From IMG/VR virus record IMGVR_UViG_3300021964_006482, positions 1 through 39,547 of that record: a stretch of 39,547 nt of DNA; one strand, 5' to 3'. This document shows positions 24,771 to 30,818 of this stretch, one piece after another (position 1 is the first letter of the stretch; each line of letters starts with the position of its first letter). This DNA comes from a virus. Below the pieces are notes generated by a model. The model was not told the origin of the DNA and searched no databases. It saw nothing but the letters and a program-made list of their open reading frames with translations. Position numbers and translations under genes: made by a program.

Positions 24771-25531
24771 TGCCAAGAGCACATAGAGTAGGCGATGTAG
24801 ATAGTGACGGTGATAGAGCAGTAACCGGCTCGTCAAATGTCTTCATTAATGGTGGCCCTACAATGGGAGGTGCAGTAGCGGCTGCATTAGGTATACCTGA
24901 TACTGTAATGATCAACGATGACATGGCTAGAATGATACTAGAAGATCGTGCAAACGAACTTGCACTAGGTGGAGATCCGGATCAGAACGAAGCACTAGAA
25001 TCTTATGGCGGAGGTAATCCTGATGGTGTAAACCCTATAACAGGTCAAACAGGTGTACAACCTGCACCTGGTAGTGCAGCGCAAGCACAAGGCGATGATG
25101 CAGTAGGAACACCTCCACCAACAGGCGCAGTAGAACCTAGTGAATGGTTAGAGTGGCAATCACACGTTAACCCAAATGTGCTTCCAGAAGTAAGAGAGAA
25201 AGCAATAGCACTTGCACAAGCAATAGGTAGACCTTTACGTTTGAATAGTGGATATCGCACACCTGAATACAATGCTAGGATAGGCGGCGCACGTAACAGT
25301 ATGCACGTACAGAGAAAGGCTATTGATATACAATGGCCACTGTCAGGAACAGAAGGTAAAAAGCAGTTTATTCAAAAAGCAATAGAAGCAGGCTTTACAG
25401 GTATTGGATGTTATAATAGCTTTATGCATGCCGATATTGGAGCTAAAAGATGCTGGGGTCCAAGCGGCGGCAGAGCAAGTATGTACGCAGAATTTGTACA
25501 GATATTAAGGCAAAGTGGTTATACAGTTTAG
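24770..25531 (+). CDS. PAAR spike tip fused to M15-type peptidase
   Basis: A 253-residue fusion. Residues 1-45 (MPRAHRVGDVDSDGDRAVTG, then SSNVFINGGPTMGG) match PAAR proteins, which sharpen the tip of the contractile-tail spike. After a Pro/Ala-rich linker (95-125) an M15A-like peptidase domain follows: SGYRTPEYN (160-168), His179 and Asp186, then His220 and Asp222 in FMHADIG. Tip and wall enzyme are thus in one chain, so the peptidase enters the periplasm with the spike. Last gene of the baseplate set. Confidence 0.8.
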   Translation: MPRAHRVGDVDSDGDRAVTGSSNVFINGGPTMGGAVAAALGIPDTVMINDDMARMILEDRANELALGGDPDQNEALESYGGGNPDGVNPITGQTGVQPAPGSAAQAQGDDAVGTPPPTGAVEPSEWLEWQSHVNPNVLPEVREKAIALAQAIGRPLRLNSGYRTPEYNARIGGARNSMHVQRKAIDIQWPLSGTEGKKQFIQKAIEAGFTGIGCYNSFMHADIGAKRCWGPSGGRASMYAEFVQILRQSGYTV

Positions 25532-25562
25532 ACTTGACAAACTGTAAAAACGAAGTTATAAT
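25522..25562 (+). promoter_or_regulatory. Consensus sigma70 promoter with palindrome
   Basis: TTGACA (25534-25539), 17 bases, TATAAT (25557-25562): both boxes are perfect. TACAGTTT (25522-25529) and AAACTGTA (25539-25546) form an inverted repeat around the -35 box. Confidence 0.8.
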
Positions 25563-25594
25563 AAAGTATAAAATAAGGCAATAAGAGAAAGGCA

Positions 25595-26194
25595 ATGTTA
25601 ATGAATAACAAAGTTATACTTGTAGACGCAGATGGTGTACTACTAAACTGGGAATGGGCATTCGGTGTGTGGATGGAACAACACGGACACACCTCAATCG
25701 AAAATGGTAACTTGTTATATGATATCGGAGAACGATACGGTATCACAAAAGAGCAGGGTAAACAACTAATCAAAATCTTTAATGAAAGTGCAGCAATAGG
25801 ATTTTTGCCAGCACTTCGTGATGCAATGTTTTATGTAAAACGACTCCACGAAGAACATGGATATGTTTTTCATTGCATAACTAGTTTAAGTACTGATCCA
25901 AATGCAGGTAAGTTACGTGAAATGAACTTACAAAAACTTTTTGGTAAAACAGCATTTGAAAAAGTTGTATGTTTAGATACAGGTGCAGACAAAGATGAAA
26001 TACTTGTAACATACAATGGTACAAACTATTATTGGGTTGAAGATAAACTTGAAAATGCTATAGTAGGTAAAGAGTTTGGACTTCGACCAATACTAATGGA
26101 GCATGGCCATAACATGCACGAAACAGTTCCAGAAGGTATTACTAAAGTACTTAACTGGAAAGAAATATACGATATAGTTACAGGAGAAAACTAA
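25595..26194 (+). CDS. HAD-family 5'-nucleotidase-like protein
   Basis: A 199-residue protein starting with the HAD nucleophile motif (VILVDADGVLLNW, Asp11 and Asp13), with a T/S motif near FHCITSL and the third acidic motif near YWVEDKLENA. Similar to the 5'(3')-deoxyribonucleotidase family, so it may tune nucleotide pools. A second ATG two codons in could be the start. Driven by a perfect sigma70 promoter, hence probably early. Confidence 0.75.
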   Translation: MLMNNKVILVDADGVLLNWEWAFGVWMEQHGHTSIENGNLLYDIGERYGITKEQGKQLIKIFNESAAIGFLPALRDAMFYVKRLHEEHGYVFHCITSLSTDPNAGKLREMNLQKLFGKTAFEKVVCLDTGADKDEILVTYNGTNYYWVEDKLENAIVGKEFGLRPILMEHGHNMHETVPEGITKVLNWKEIYDIVTGEN

Positions 26195-26379
26195 TGAGTG
26201 AACAAACACAACATGAACAGATTTTACATGCATTTCAAACTTATGTACAAGAATCTGTAACATTTGAAGAAAAAGGTGTTAAGGCAGCAGCCGCTAGAGC
26301 TCGTAAAGCACTAGGTGATCTAGGCAAACTTACAAAAACACGTAGAGCAGAAATCCAAGAGAAAAAGAACACAATGTAA
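26194..26379 (+). CDS. Small basic helical protein, histone-like pattern
   Basis: A 61-residue protein whose C-terminal half is a basic amphipathic helix (GVKAAAARARKALGDLGKLT, then KTRRAEIQEKK). This resembles Hc1-like histone H1-type proteins found in T4-like marine phages. It would bind DNA or RNA. TAATG overlaps on both sides. Confidence 0.6.
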   Translation: MSEQTQHEQILHAFQTYVQESVTFEEKGVKAAAARARKALGDLGKLTKTRRAEIQEKKNTM

Positions 26380-26549
26380 TGTGGTCTTTGTGGGCTAAGG
26401 CCCTAGGAGCAAAAGCATATGAAGACGACGATAGAGCTGACAGAGTTGCAATCATTCGTACTCTTATTGTGGGGTTCGAGCTTTTTGTCGGCATTTTTAT
26501 TATCTTAAATGCAATAGCCAATCACGGCTGGAACTTGATAGGATTATAA
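26379..26549 (+). CDS. Small membrane protein (56 aa)
   Basis: A 56-residue protein with a charged stretch (AYEDDDRADR) and a single membrane span (LIVGFELFVGIFIILNAIA). The ATG overlaps the preceding stop (TAATG), and the stop codon lies within the left arm of the terminator. It is the end of the operon from 25595. Function unknown. Confidence 0.6.
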   Translation: MWSLWAKALGAKAYEDDDRADRVAIIRTLIVGFELFVGIFIILNAIANHGWNLIGL

Positions 26550-26579
26550 CGTATGTTAGCGTTATAATCCTTTCTTTTT
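26540..26579 (+). terminator. Strong rho-independent terminator
   Basis: A perfect 12-bp stem: 26540-26551 pairs with 26560-26571, followed by TTTCTTTTT. Confidence 0.9.
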
Positions 26580-26580
26580 G

Positions 26581-26586
26581 TAAATA
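26581..26586 (+). promoter_or_regulatory. Late box five bases before ATG
   Basis: TAAATA directly after the terminator, ATG at 26592. No ribosome binding site fits in the five-base gap. Confidence 0.5.
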
Positions 26587-26591
26587 TTAGT

Positions 26592-26804
26592 ATGACGTAT
26601 TTTGAACTCAAAGAAGCTAATCGCTTTTACTGGCTAGTCAAAGGTCAACTCATTCCTGAATCTTGGAACGAAAAAGATATTCGCGACACATATGAATCTT
26701 ACTTTAGACGCTTGTGGGGCAACCACGAAAGAGCAGTATATGGCGAGTTAGGATTTGAAGCAGCCTGGGCAAAAACGCCAAGCAAAAAAGCGGTTGACAT
26801 CTAA
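26592..26804 (+). CDS. Unknown small phage protein (70 aa)
   Basis: A 70-residue aromatic-rich protein (MTYFELKEANRFYWLVKGQL) with no known domain. It sits between a terminator and the tmRNA promoter and is probably translated from a leaderless late mRNA. The last codons contain the -35 box for the tmRNA. Confidence 0.55.
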   Translation: MTYFELKEANRFYWLVKGQLIPESWNEKDIRDTYESYFRRLWGNHERAVYGELGFEAAWAKTPSKKAVDI

Positions 26805-26824
26805 AGTATAAACTGTTATAAATA
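26794..26824 (+). promoter_or_regulatory. Composite early/late promoter of tmRNA
   Basis: TTGACA (26794-26799), 17 bases, TATAAATA (26817-26824). The last element is at once a sigma70 -10 hexamer (TATAAA) and an exact T4 late box, so the tmRNA could be made throughout infection. Confidence 0.7.
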
Positions 26825-26829
26825 ACCTG

Positions 26830-27070
26830 TAGGCGTTACAAAGCGTATTTGGACTCCGGGGCGGTACCGGACGCCTCCACCATAAGCACTCTATCCCAAC
26901 CTGACGAGGGCGGATCGTAAAGAACTAAACAGAGTGCTTATGATGGGGGCGAAATAGGTTTCGACAGGTAGGCAAGTTTACAAAACACAAATGCAAACGA
27001 TAACTTTGCACCTGAGTTAGCCCTAGCGGCATGATTCACGGGGTTAGTCCACCTTGTTACCAAACGGCTA
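26830..27070 (+). ncRNA. ssrA: Circularly permuted two-piece tmRNA
   Basis: The acceptor piece comes first and ends in CCTCCACCA at 26882. A T-arm-like hairpin TCCGG/CCGGA precedes it. An 11-bp perfect hairpin (26882-26892 with 26931-26941) encloses the segment to be removed. The coding piece begins GGGGGCG at 26945, which pairs with CGCCTCC (26872-26878) to form the acceptor stem, and continues with the typical GAAATAGGTTTCGACAGG. The tag frame starts with GCA at 26993 and encodes ANDNFAPELALAA before TGA at 27032. Its job is to rescue stalled ribosomes and mark nascent chains for proteolysis. The permuted layout is that of alphaproteobacterial tmRNAs. Exact ends are approximate. Confidence 0.93.
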
Positions 27071-27107
27071 GAAAGGTGTTGCAGAGATGTAACACCTTTC
27101 TTCTTTT
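27071..27107 (+). terminator. Terminator of tmRNA
   Basis: GAAAGGTGTT (27071-27080) pairs with AACACCTTTC (27091-27100) and is followed by TTCTTTT. Confidence 0.85.
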
Positions 27108-27158
27108 GTAATCACACCTAGTGAAAATGCTGCATCGCAATGATAACTAATAGTATGT

Positions 27159-27185
27159 GCAAAATGCAACGTTTTGCGCTATAGT
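27159..27185 (+). promoter_or_regulatory. Promoter region with inverted repeat
   Basis: TATAGT at 27180-27185 as -10 box. GCAAAA (27159-27164) and TTTTGC (27172-27177) form an inverted repeat where the -35 region should be; no good -35 box is seen, suggesting activator or repressor control. Confidence 0.4.
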
Positions 27186-27223
27186 ATATTATTGTTAATA
27201 AAATCAAAAAAGGAAATGAACAT

Positions 27224-27619
27224 ATGCGTACATTCGTAATCGCAATGGTAGCCGCAATGGCTGCAACTTCAGCAACAGCTATGGACCTATCAGTTCCAGG
27301 CCTAGCACTGAACACAGACGTAGTAGCAGAGTATAAACTTGATGCAGAAACAACTACAGTCACAATCAATCCAGAACTAGCACTAGAGCCAGTTACTGCT
27401 CCAGGTCTTGAACTAACAGCAGGAATGACTTTAAGTGCATATGACAATGCAGGCGGTGTAACTCTATTTGACGAGTTTGATGTTTTACCATCAGTTGACT
27501 TTGGTGCAACATACACACTACCTACATGGTCAAATGTAGAACTATCTGCAGGTACTTCATATGACTTCGACGCAAAAGAGCGTGGTGAAGTTTCTTTGAA
27601 AGCAACTTTTAGTTTCTAA
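27224..27619 (+). CDS. Small outer-membrane-type beta-barrel protein
   Basis: A 131-residue protein with an N-terminal signal peptide (cleavage probably after ATA, residue 19) and then amphipathic beta strands, ending in ATFSF. The C-terminal phenylalanine and alternating pattern are marks of outer-membrane barrels. It has its own promoter and terminator, like a moron gene. It might block superinfection or alter the host surface. No family assigned. Confidence 0.7.
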   Translation: MRTFVIAMVAAMAATSATAMDLSVPGLALNTDVVAEYKLDAETTTVTINPELALEPVTAPGLELTAGMTLSAYDNAGGVTLFDEFDVLPSVDFGATYTLPTWSNVELSAGTSYDFDAKERGEVSLKATFSF

Positions 27620-27642
27620 TCTGATTGTATAGCGATCAACTT

Positions 27643-27667
27643 GGGCGGCTTCGGTCGCCCTTTTTTT
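27643..27667 (+). terminator. Rho-independent terminator
   Basis: GGGCGGC TTCG GTCGCCC stem with a UUCG loop (27643-27660) followed by seven T's. Confidence 0.92.
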
Positions 27668-27681
27668 ATGACCGATTTTCA

Positions 27682-27688
27682 ATAAATA
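27682..27688 (+). promoter_or_regulatory. Late promoter box
   Basis: ATAAATA in context, 27 bases before the ATG at 27716, with a GGGAGG site between. TATAAT follows at 27693 or so but without a -35 partner. Confidence 0.5.
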
Positions 27689-27715
27689 CAACTATAATAG
27701 ATTGGGAGGTCTACA

Positions 27716-27865
27716 ATGGCAAAAGCATTTATTGGCGGAAGTAGTGTCTTGGAACCTACTCGCAAAAAAACAAGCATTGGCGGAAATCACAGTATGATCA
27801 AAACCAGTTCAATGAGCAAAGGCAAGCGGAAGTCTTACAAAAGATATCGCGGGCAAGGAAGATAA
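27716..27865 (+). CDS. Small basic conserved phage protein (49 aa)
   Basis: A 49-residue, strongly basic protein: MAKAFIGGSSVLEPTRKK, then TSIG, and a KRYRGQGR C-terminus. I recall near relatives with the same ends in T4-like cyanophages. A GGGAGG ribosome binding site and a late promoter precede it. Role unknown; nucleic-acid binding is likely from charge. Confidence 0.7.
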   Translation: MAKAFIGGSSVLEPTRKKTSIGGNHSMIKTSSMSKGKRKSYKRYRGQGR

Positions 27866-27866
27866 C

Positions 27867-28067
27867 ATGATTAAGAACTTTAAGGACATAGTAATACTAC
27901 TAATAACTTCAGGAGTGTTAATACTCCTAGGAGTTATTATCATAGGTGACTATATTGTAGCACTAGAAGAAAATAGGCCTGTTGATGAAAGTGTAATTAC
28001 ACTAATGAAAATGTCAGTAACAGGATTGATTGGTGTTATTGGTGGATACATAGGTGGAAGTAAATGA
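27867..28067 (+). CDS. Two-span membrane protein, holin-like
   Basis: A 66-residue protein with spans at about 8-31 and 47-64 and a short acidic connection. Size and topology fit a holin, but no motif proves it. It overlaps the next gene by ATGA and opens a set of small membrane proteins that leads toward lysis genes. Confidence 0.55.
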   Translation: MIKNFKDIVILLITSGVLILLGVIIIGDYIVALEENRPVDESVITLMKMSVTGLIGVIGGYIGGSK

Positions 28068-28405
28068 ATATGAAATTTGGAATAGGCGTAGTTATTGCAA
28101 TAGTAATGCAAGTAAGTGCATTTGTATGGTGGACCGCACAACAAGCACAAACAATAGAACTATTGAAAACAGAAGTAAGCGAACTTACCAGCAAGATGGC
28201 TGTGGAAGATGAAGTAAACATGGCTCGTGATATTGCTGATATGAAAAAAATGTTACAAGAAAACAGTATATGGTTAACAGAACTATCTACTGATGTTGAT
28301 GACTTGATTGATTTTGCAGAGTTTACAGAAAACAAATGGGCAGGATCATACGATGAAGATCCTGGATACGACAGACTATTCGGTAAGAAGCCGGCAAAGG
28401 AATAA
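28064..28405 (+). CDS. Membrane-anchored coiled-coil protein
   Basis: A 113-residue protein with an N-terminal signal anchor (FGIGVVIAIVMQVSAFVWW) and a periplasmic coiled coil (TIELLKTEVSELTSKMA onward). The layout is like an i-spanin or Rz-type protein, and it follows the holin-like gene. No cysteine or proline-rich tail. A second ATG two codons in is possible. Confidence 0.55.
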   Translation: MNMKFGIGVVIAIVMQVSAFVWWTAQQAQTIELLKTEVSELTSKMAVEDEVNMARDIADMKKMLQENSIWLTELSTDVDDLIDFAEFTENKWAGSYDEDPGYDRLFGKKPAKE

Positions 28406-28407
28406 TA

Positions 28408-28881
28408 ATGTTTAGTTTTGACGTAGAAAATATTACCAAGGGAATTGGCGTAGTAACAGCATCATTTGCATTGATTGGTGGCGGATATACACTATGGGAT
28501 AAACTAGAAAGCAAAGACATTCTTACATGGGCACCAGAACATTTTCAAGTATCTGATGCTCCTGCTACTGGAACCTTTGATGTTATCGTTGCACGTGAAA
28601 AGCACAGAGACGATTGCAGTGTTGAAGGATTTACGCTTGAAGTCAAGGACAGCAAGTATATGGTTCACAAAGCTATTCCTGGTATGACAAAGTTTAGTGG
28701 ACCTGCATCAGACAAGATTGACAAGTTTGGATTTACGTTTACTATTGATAAAGAACACGTTGGCATGATGCCTGCAGGACCTGCAACACTATTGGCACGT
28801 ATTGATTATATGTGTCCAGAAGGTCCAACCGTAGTTGCTTATCCAGATCACGAAAATCTAACGTTTAATATAACAAAATAG
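28408..28881 (+). CDS. Membrane-anchored beta-rich protein, unknown
   Basis: A 157-residue protein with one N-terminal membrane span (GIGVVTASFALIGGGYTLW) and a beta-rich outer domain with two cysteines (residues about 69 and 139) that could form a disulfide in the periplasm. Two bases separate it from the previous gene. Function unknown; envelope role inferred from topology. Confidence 0.55.
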   Translation: MFSFDVENITKGIGVVTASFALIGGGYTLWDKLESKDILTWAPEHFQVSDAPATGTFDVIVAREKHRDDCSVEGFTLEVKDSKYMVHKAIPGMTKFSGPASDKIDKFGFTFTIDKEHVGMMPAGPATLLARIDYMCPEGPTVVAYPDHENLTFNITK

Positions 28882-28901
28882 CATTTCAAAGGAGAGGGCA
28901 A

Positions 28902-29387
28902 ATGCAAACACAAAATGAATATGATGTAACAGTCATTAAAGTAGTTGACGGAGATACCGTTGATGTTGATATCGATCTAGGGTTTGGCGTAACACTAACT
29001 GATGAGCGTGTACGCATTATGGGCATAGACACACCAGAGTCACGCACAAGAGACAAGGTAGAAGACTTGTTCGGCGAAGCAGCCAAAGCACGTTTAAAAG
29101 AGCTTATGAAGAATGGTGGCAAACTTATTACCACAGAAGATCGCAAAGGCGAAGATATGAAAGGCAAGTTCGGACGTATCCTAGGTGACTTCAAAGTAGA
29201 CTATAATGGTGAAACAAAAACTGTAACAGACATACTTGTTGAAGAGGGACATGCTGTTGCTTACTTTGGTGGTAGCAAAGAAGAAATCCAAATGAAGCAC
29301 ATGGCCAACAGAGAAAAGCTTCTACGTGAAGGCATTGTTGATCGTGCAGAATATGATGAAGCAGTGGCTCTAATGGAAGAAAAATAA
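28902..29387 (+). CDS. Staphylococcal-nuclease-like protein
   Basis: A 161-residue SNase-domain protein. KVVDGDTVDVDIDLG begins the fold, RVRIMGIDTPESRT carries the catalytic Arg and Glu, and GKFGRILGDF the second Arg. No signal peptide, so it may degrade host nucleic acid in the cytoplasm. Terminal helices follow the usual SNase pattern. Confidence 0.85.
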   Translation: MQTQNEYDVTVIKVVDGDTVDVDIDLGFGVTLTDERVRIMGIDTPESRTRDKVEDLFGEAAKARLKELMKNGGKLITTEDRKGEDMKGKFGRILGDFKVDYNGETKTVTDILVEEGHAVAYFGGSKEEIQMKHMANREKLLREGIVDRAEYDEAVALMEEK

Positions 29388-29390
29388 AGG

Positions 29391-29449
29391 TTGACAAATA
29401 CTCCTTATTAGTGTAATATTATTATAAAAAACAATAATAAAGGAGTATT
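29391..29449 (+). promoter_or_regulatory. Early promoter inside RBS-masking inverted repeat
   Basis: TTGACA (29391-29396), 17 bases, TAATAT (29414-29419). AATACTCCTT (29397-29406, in the spacer) is the exact reverse complement of AAGGAGTATT (29440-29449), which contains the ribosome binding site. Confidence 0.65.
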
Positions 29450-29454
29450 TTATT

Positions 29455-29727
29455 ATGAAAACTAAAGTAAAAAACAAAGTAAAAGGCACTAGATTCTACA
29501 AAGCCGGAACACAAAATCAAACTATCTTACAAAACTATTGGGGTAATGGTAAAACATTTACTACCGAAGAGTTGAAAGATACACTACATATAGCGTCACC
29601 TGGTGCTAGACTATCAGAGCTAAGAGAAGCTGGCTTTGATGTTAGAGTAGTCGATACTGTATCGAATGACTTCGGAGCAGGAAGACCTACTGTAAAATAC
29701 AAGATTATGCAAAGAAGAACTGCATAA
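29455..29727 (+). CDS. Small helix-turn-helix type DNA-binding protein
   Basis: A 90-residue basic protein. NQTILQNYWGNGKTFTTEEL, then KDTLHIASPGARLSELREAG and a beta-hairpin (FDVRVVDTV...RPTVKYKI) fit a winged-helix domain of the kind found in many phages. It is expressed from a sigma70 promoter lying inside an inverted repeat and could be an early regulator, possibly of itself and the next gene. Confidence 0.7.
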   Translation: MKTKVKNKVKGTRFYKAGTQNQTILQNYWGNGKTFTTEELKDTLHIASPGARLSELREAGFDVRVVDTVSNDFGAGRPTVKYKIMQRRTA

Positions 29728-29733
29728 TATAGG

Positions 29734-29798
29734 TTGACAACTCAATAAAACCCTGCTATACTATAGATATTATTAACTTAGAAAGGCAGGGTTTTATT
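29734..29798 (+). promoter_or_regulatory. Early promoter inside RBS-masking inverted repeat
   Basis: TTGACA (29734-29739), 17 bases, TATACT (29757-29762). AATAAAACCCTGC (29744-29756) and GCAGGGTTTTATT (29786-29798) are perfect 13-bp complements; the second arm covers the ribosome binding region and ends at the ATG. Confidence 0.7.
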
Positions 29799-30242
29799 AT
29801 GACTATGCATTTGGTAGGTCCGTATATGACTACGACCAACTACAAGAAGCGTAAGCAGAAGAAACTTACAGACAATCAAAGAGTTAAACTAGAACAAGAA
29901 TGGCGAGCATACAACAAACGTATGCGTCAGACGAACTGCCATTCGGCACAGTTCGAGCAGTTCGAACAGTATCTTTCGTACATCCGAGGCGAACACAAGC
30001 CACGCAAACAAGAGCAAGAGTTCAAACCTTTTGTTCCTGCAACTAACTATCGCAGAGAAACACAGCATATTCCGAGCCATAACGCAGACCAGTTTGCACC
30101 GTGTGTAAAGAAAGAAAGTATGGAGTACACAGGCGAGCGCCAACTGCTAGGCATTGCAACTATGCACAAAAGTAACATGGTTCCAGTGTTTGCAGACAAC
30201 AAAGAACAAGCAGTAGAGATTGCTCAGATGCGCAGAAACTAA
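29799..30242 (+). CDS. Conserved T4-like phage protein, unknown
   Basis: A 147-residue hydrophilic protein that I recall from T4-like cyanophages: MTMHLVGPYMTTTNYKKR, a basic helix, then ATMHKSNMVPVF near the C-terminus. A role in early infection is suggested by its sigma70 promoter. No enzymatic motif. Confidence 0.7.
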   Translation: MTMHLVGPYMTTTNYKKRKQKKLTDNQRVKLEQEWRAYNKRMRQTNCHSAQFEQFEQYLSYIRGEHKPRKQEQEFKPFVPATNYRRETQHIPSHNADQFAPCVKKESMEYTGERQLLGIATMHKSNMVPVFADNKEQAVEIAQMRRN

Positions 30243-30273
30243 AGTATGTACTTAAATCTCCACAGAAAACCAC

Positions 30274-30280
30274 TTAAATA
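30274..30280 (+). promoter_or_regulatory. Late promoter box before endolysin
   Basis: TTAAATA at 30274-30280, ATG at 30300 with GAGGGAAG site. Confidence 0.45.
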
Positions 30281-30299
30281 GTAGACCGAGGGAAGAAAA

Positions 30300-30818
30300 A
30301 TGAAAAAGTTTTTGCTATCTCTAGCAGGCATTCTTTTTGCAGTACAGGCAAATGCAGGCATTAGAGAACTATATAAAAGTAGCAGCAATCCTCAAGAGTA
30401 TTGTTTGGCGCTTAATATATATCATGAAGCAAGGAGCAGTAACCTTGCTGATCAAGCGGCAGTCGCAGATGTCGTGCTTAATCGTGTGCATGATACTCGT
30501 TATCCTGACACAGTCTGCGATGTAGTATATCAGGCTCGTATGAGACCTAGTTGGAAGGATGAAACAGTAATGATTCCTATCCGCAACCAATGTCAGTTTA
30601 GTTGGTATTGCGATGGGAGAGATGACACGCCTACAGATCAAGATGCTTGGATTTCTGCACAGCAGACAGCATACTTTATGATTTTAGATGGACGTTATCG
30701 AGGAGTTACAGAAGGAGCAACACATTATCATGCAACATATGTTGACCCTGCCTGGGCAAGAGATTTTGCCTTAGTAGGACGTATTGGAGCGCATGTGTTT
30801 TATCGTTGGGAAAGATAG
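30300..30818 (+). CDS. SleB/CwlJ-type cell wall hydrolase (endolysin)
   Basis: A 172-residue exported protein: signal sequence MKKFLLSLAGILFAVQANA, then the Hydrolase_2 domain with LNIYHEARSS (catalytic Glu), AAVADVVLNRV, YPDTVCDVVYQ and CQFSWYCDG. It should cleave peptidoglycan in the periplasm. Because it has a signal peptide, it may act as a SAR-type or Sec-exported endolysin without needing a large-hole holin. It directly abuts the next membrane gene. Confidence 0.85.
   Translation: MKKFLLSLAGILFAVQANAGIRELYKSSSNPQEYCLALNIYHEARSSNLADQAAVADVVLNRVHDTRYPDTVCDVVYQARMRPSWKDETVMIPIRNQCQFSWYCDGRDDTPTDQDAWISAQQTAYFMILDGRYRGVTEGATHYHATYVDPAWARDFALVGRIGAHVFYRWER

Noticed and set aside
26830-27107. 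tmRNA as a prophage attachment site
   Set aside because: The gene is complete with its own promoter and terminator, no integrase or duplicated 3' end is present, and the genome is T4-like.
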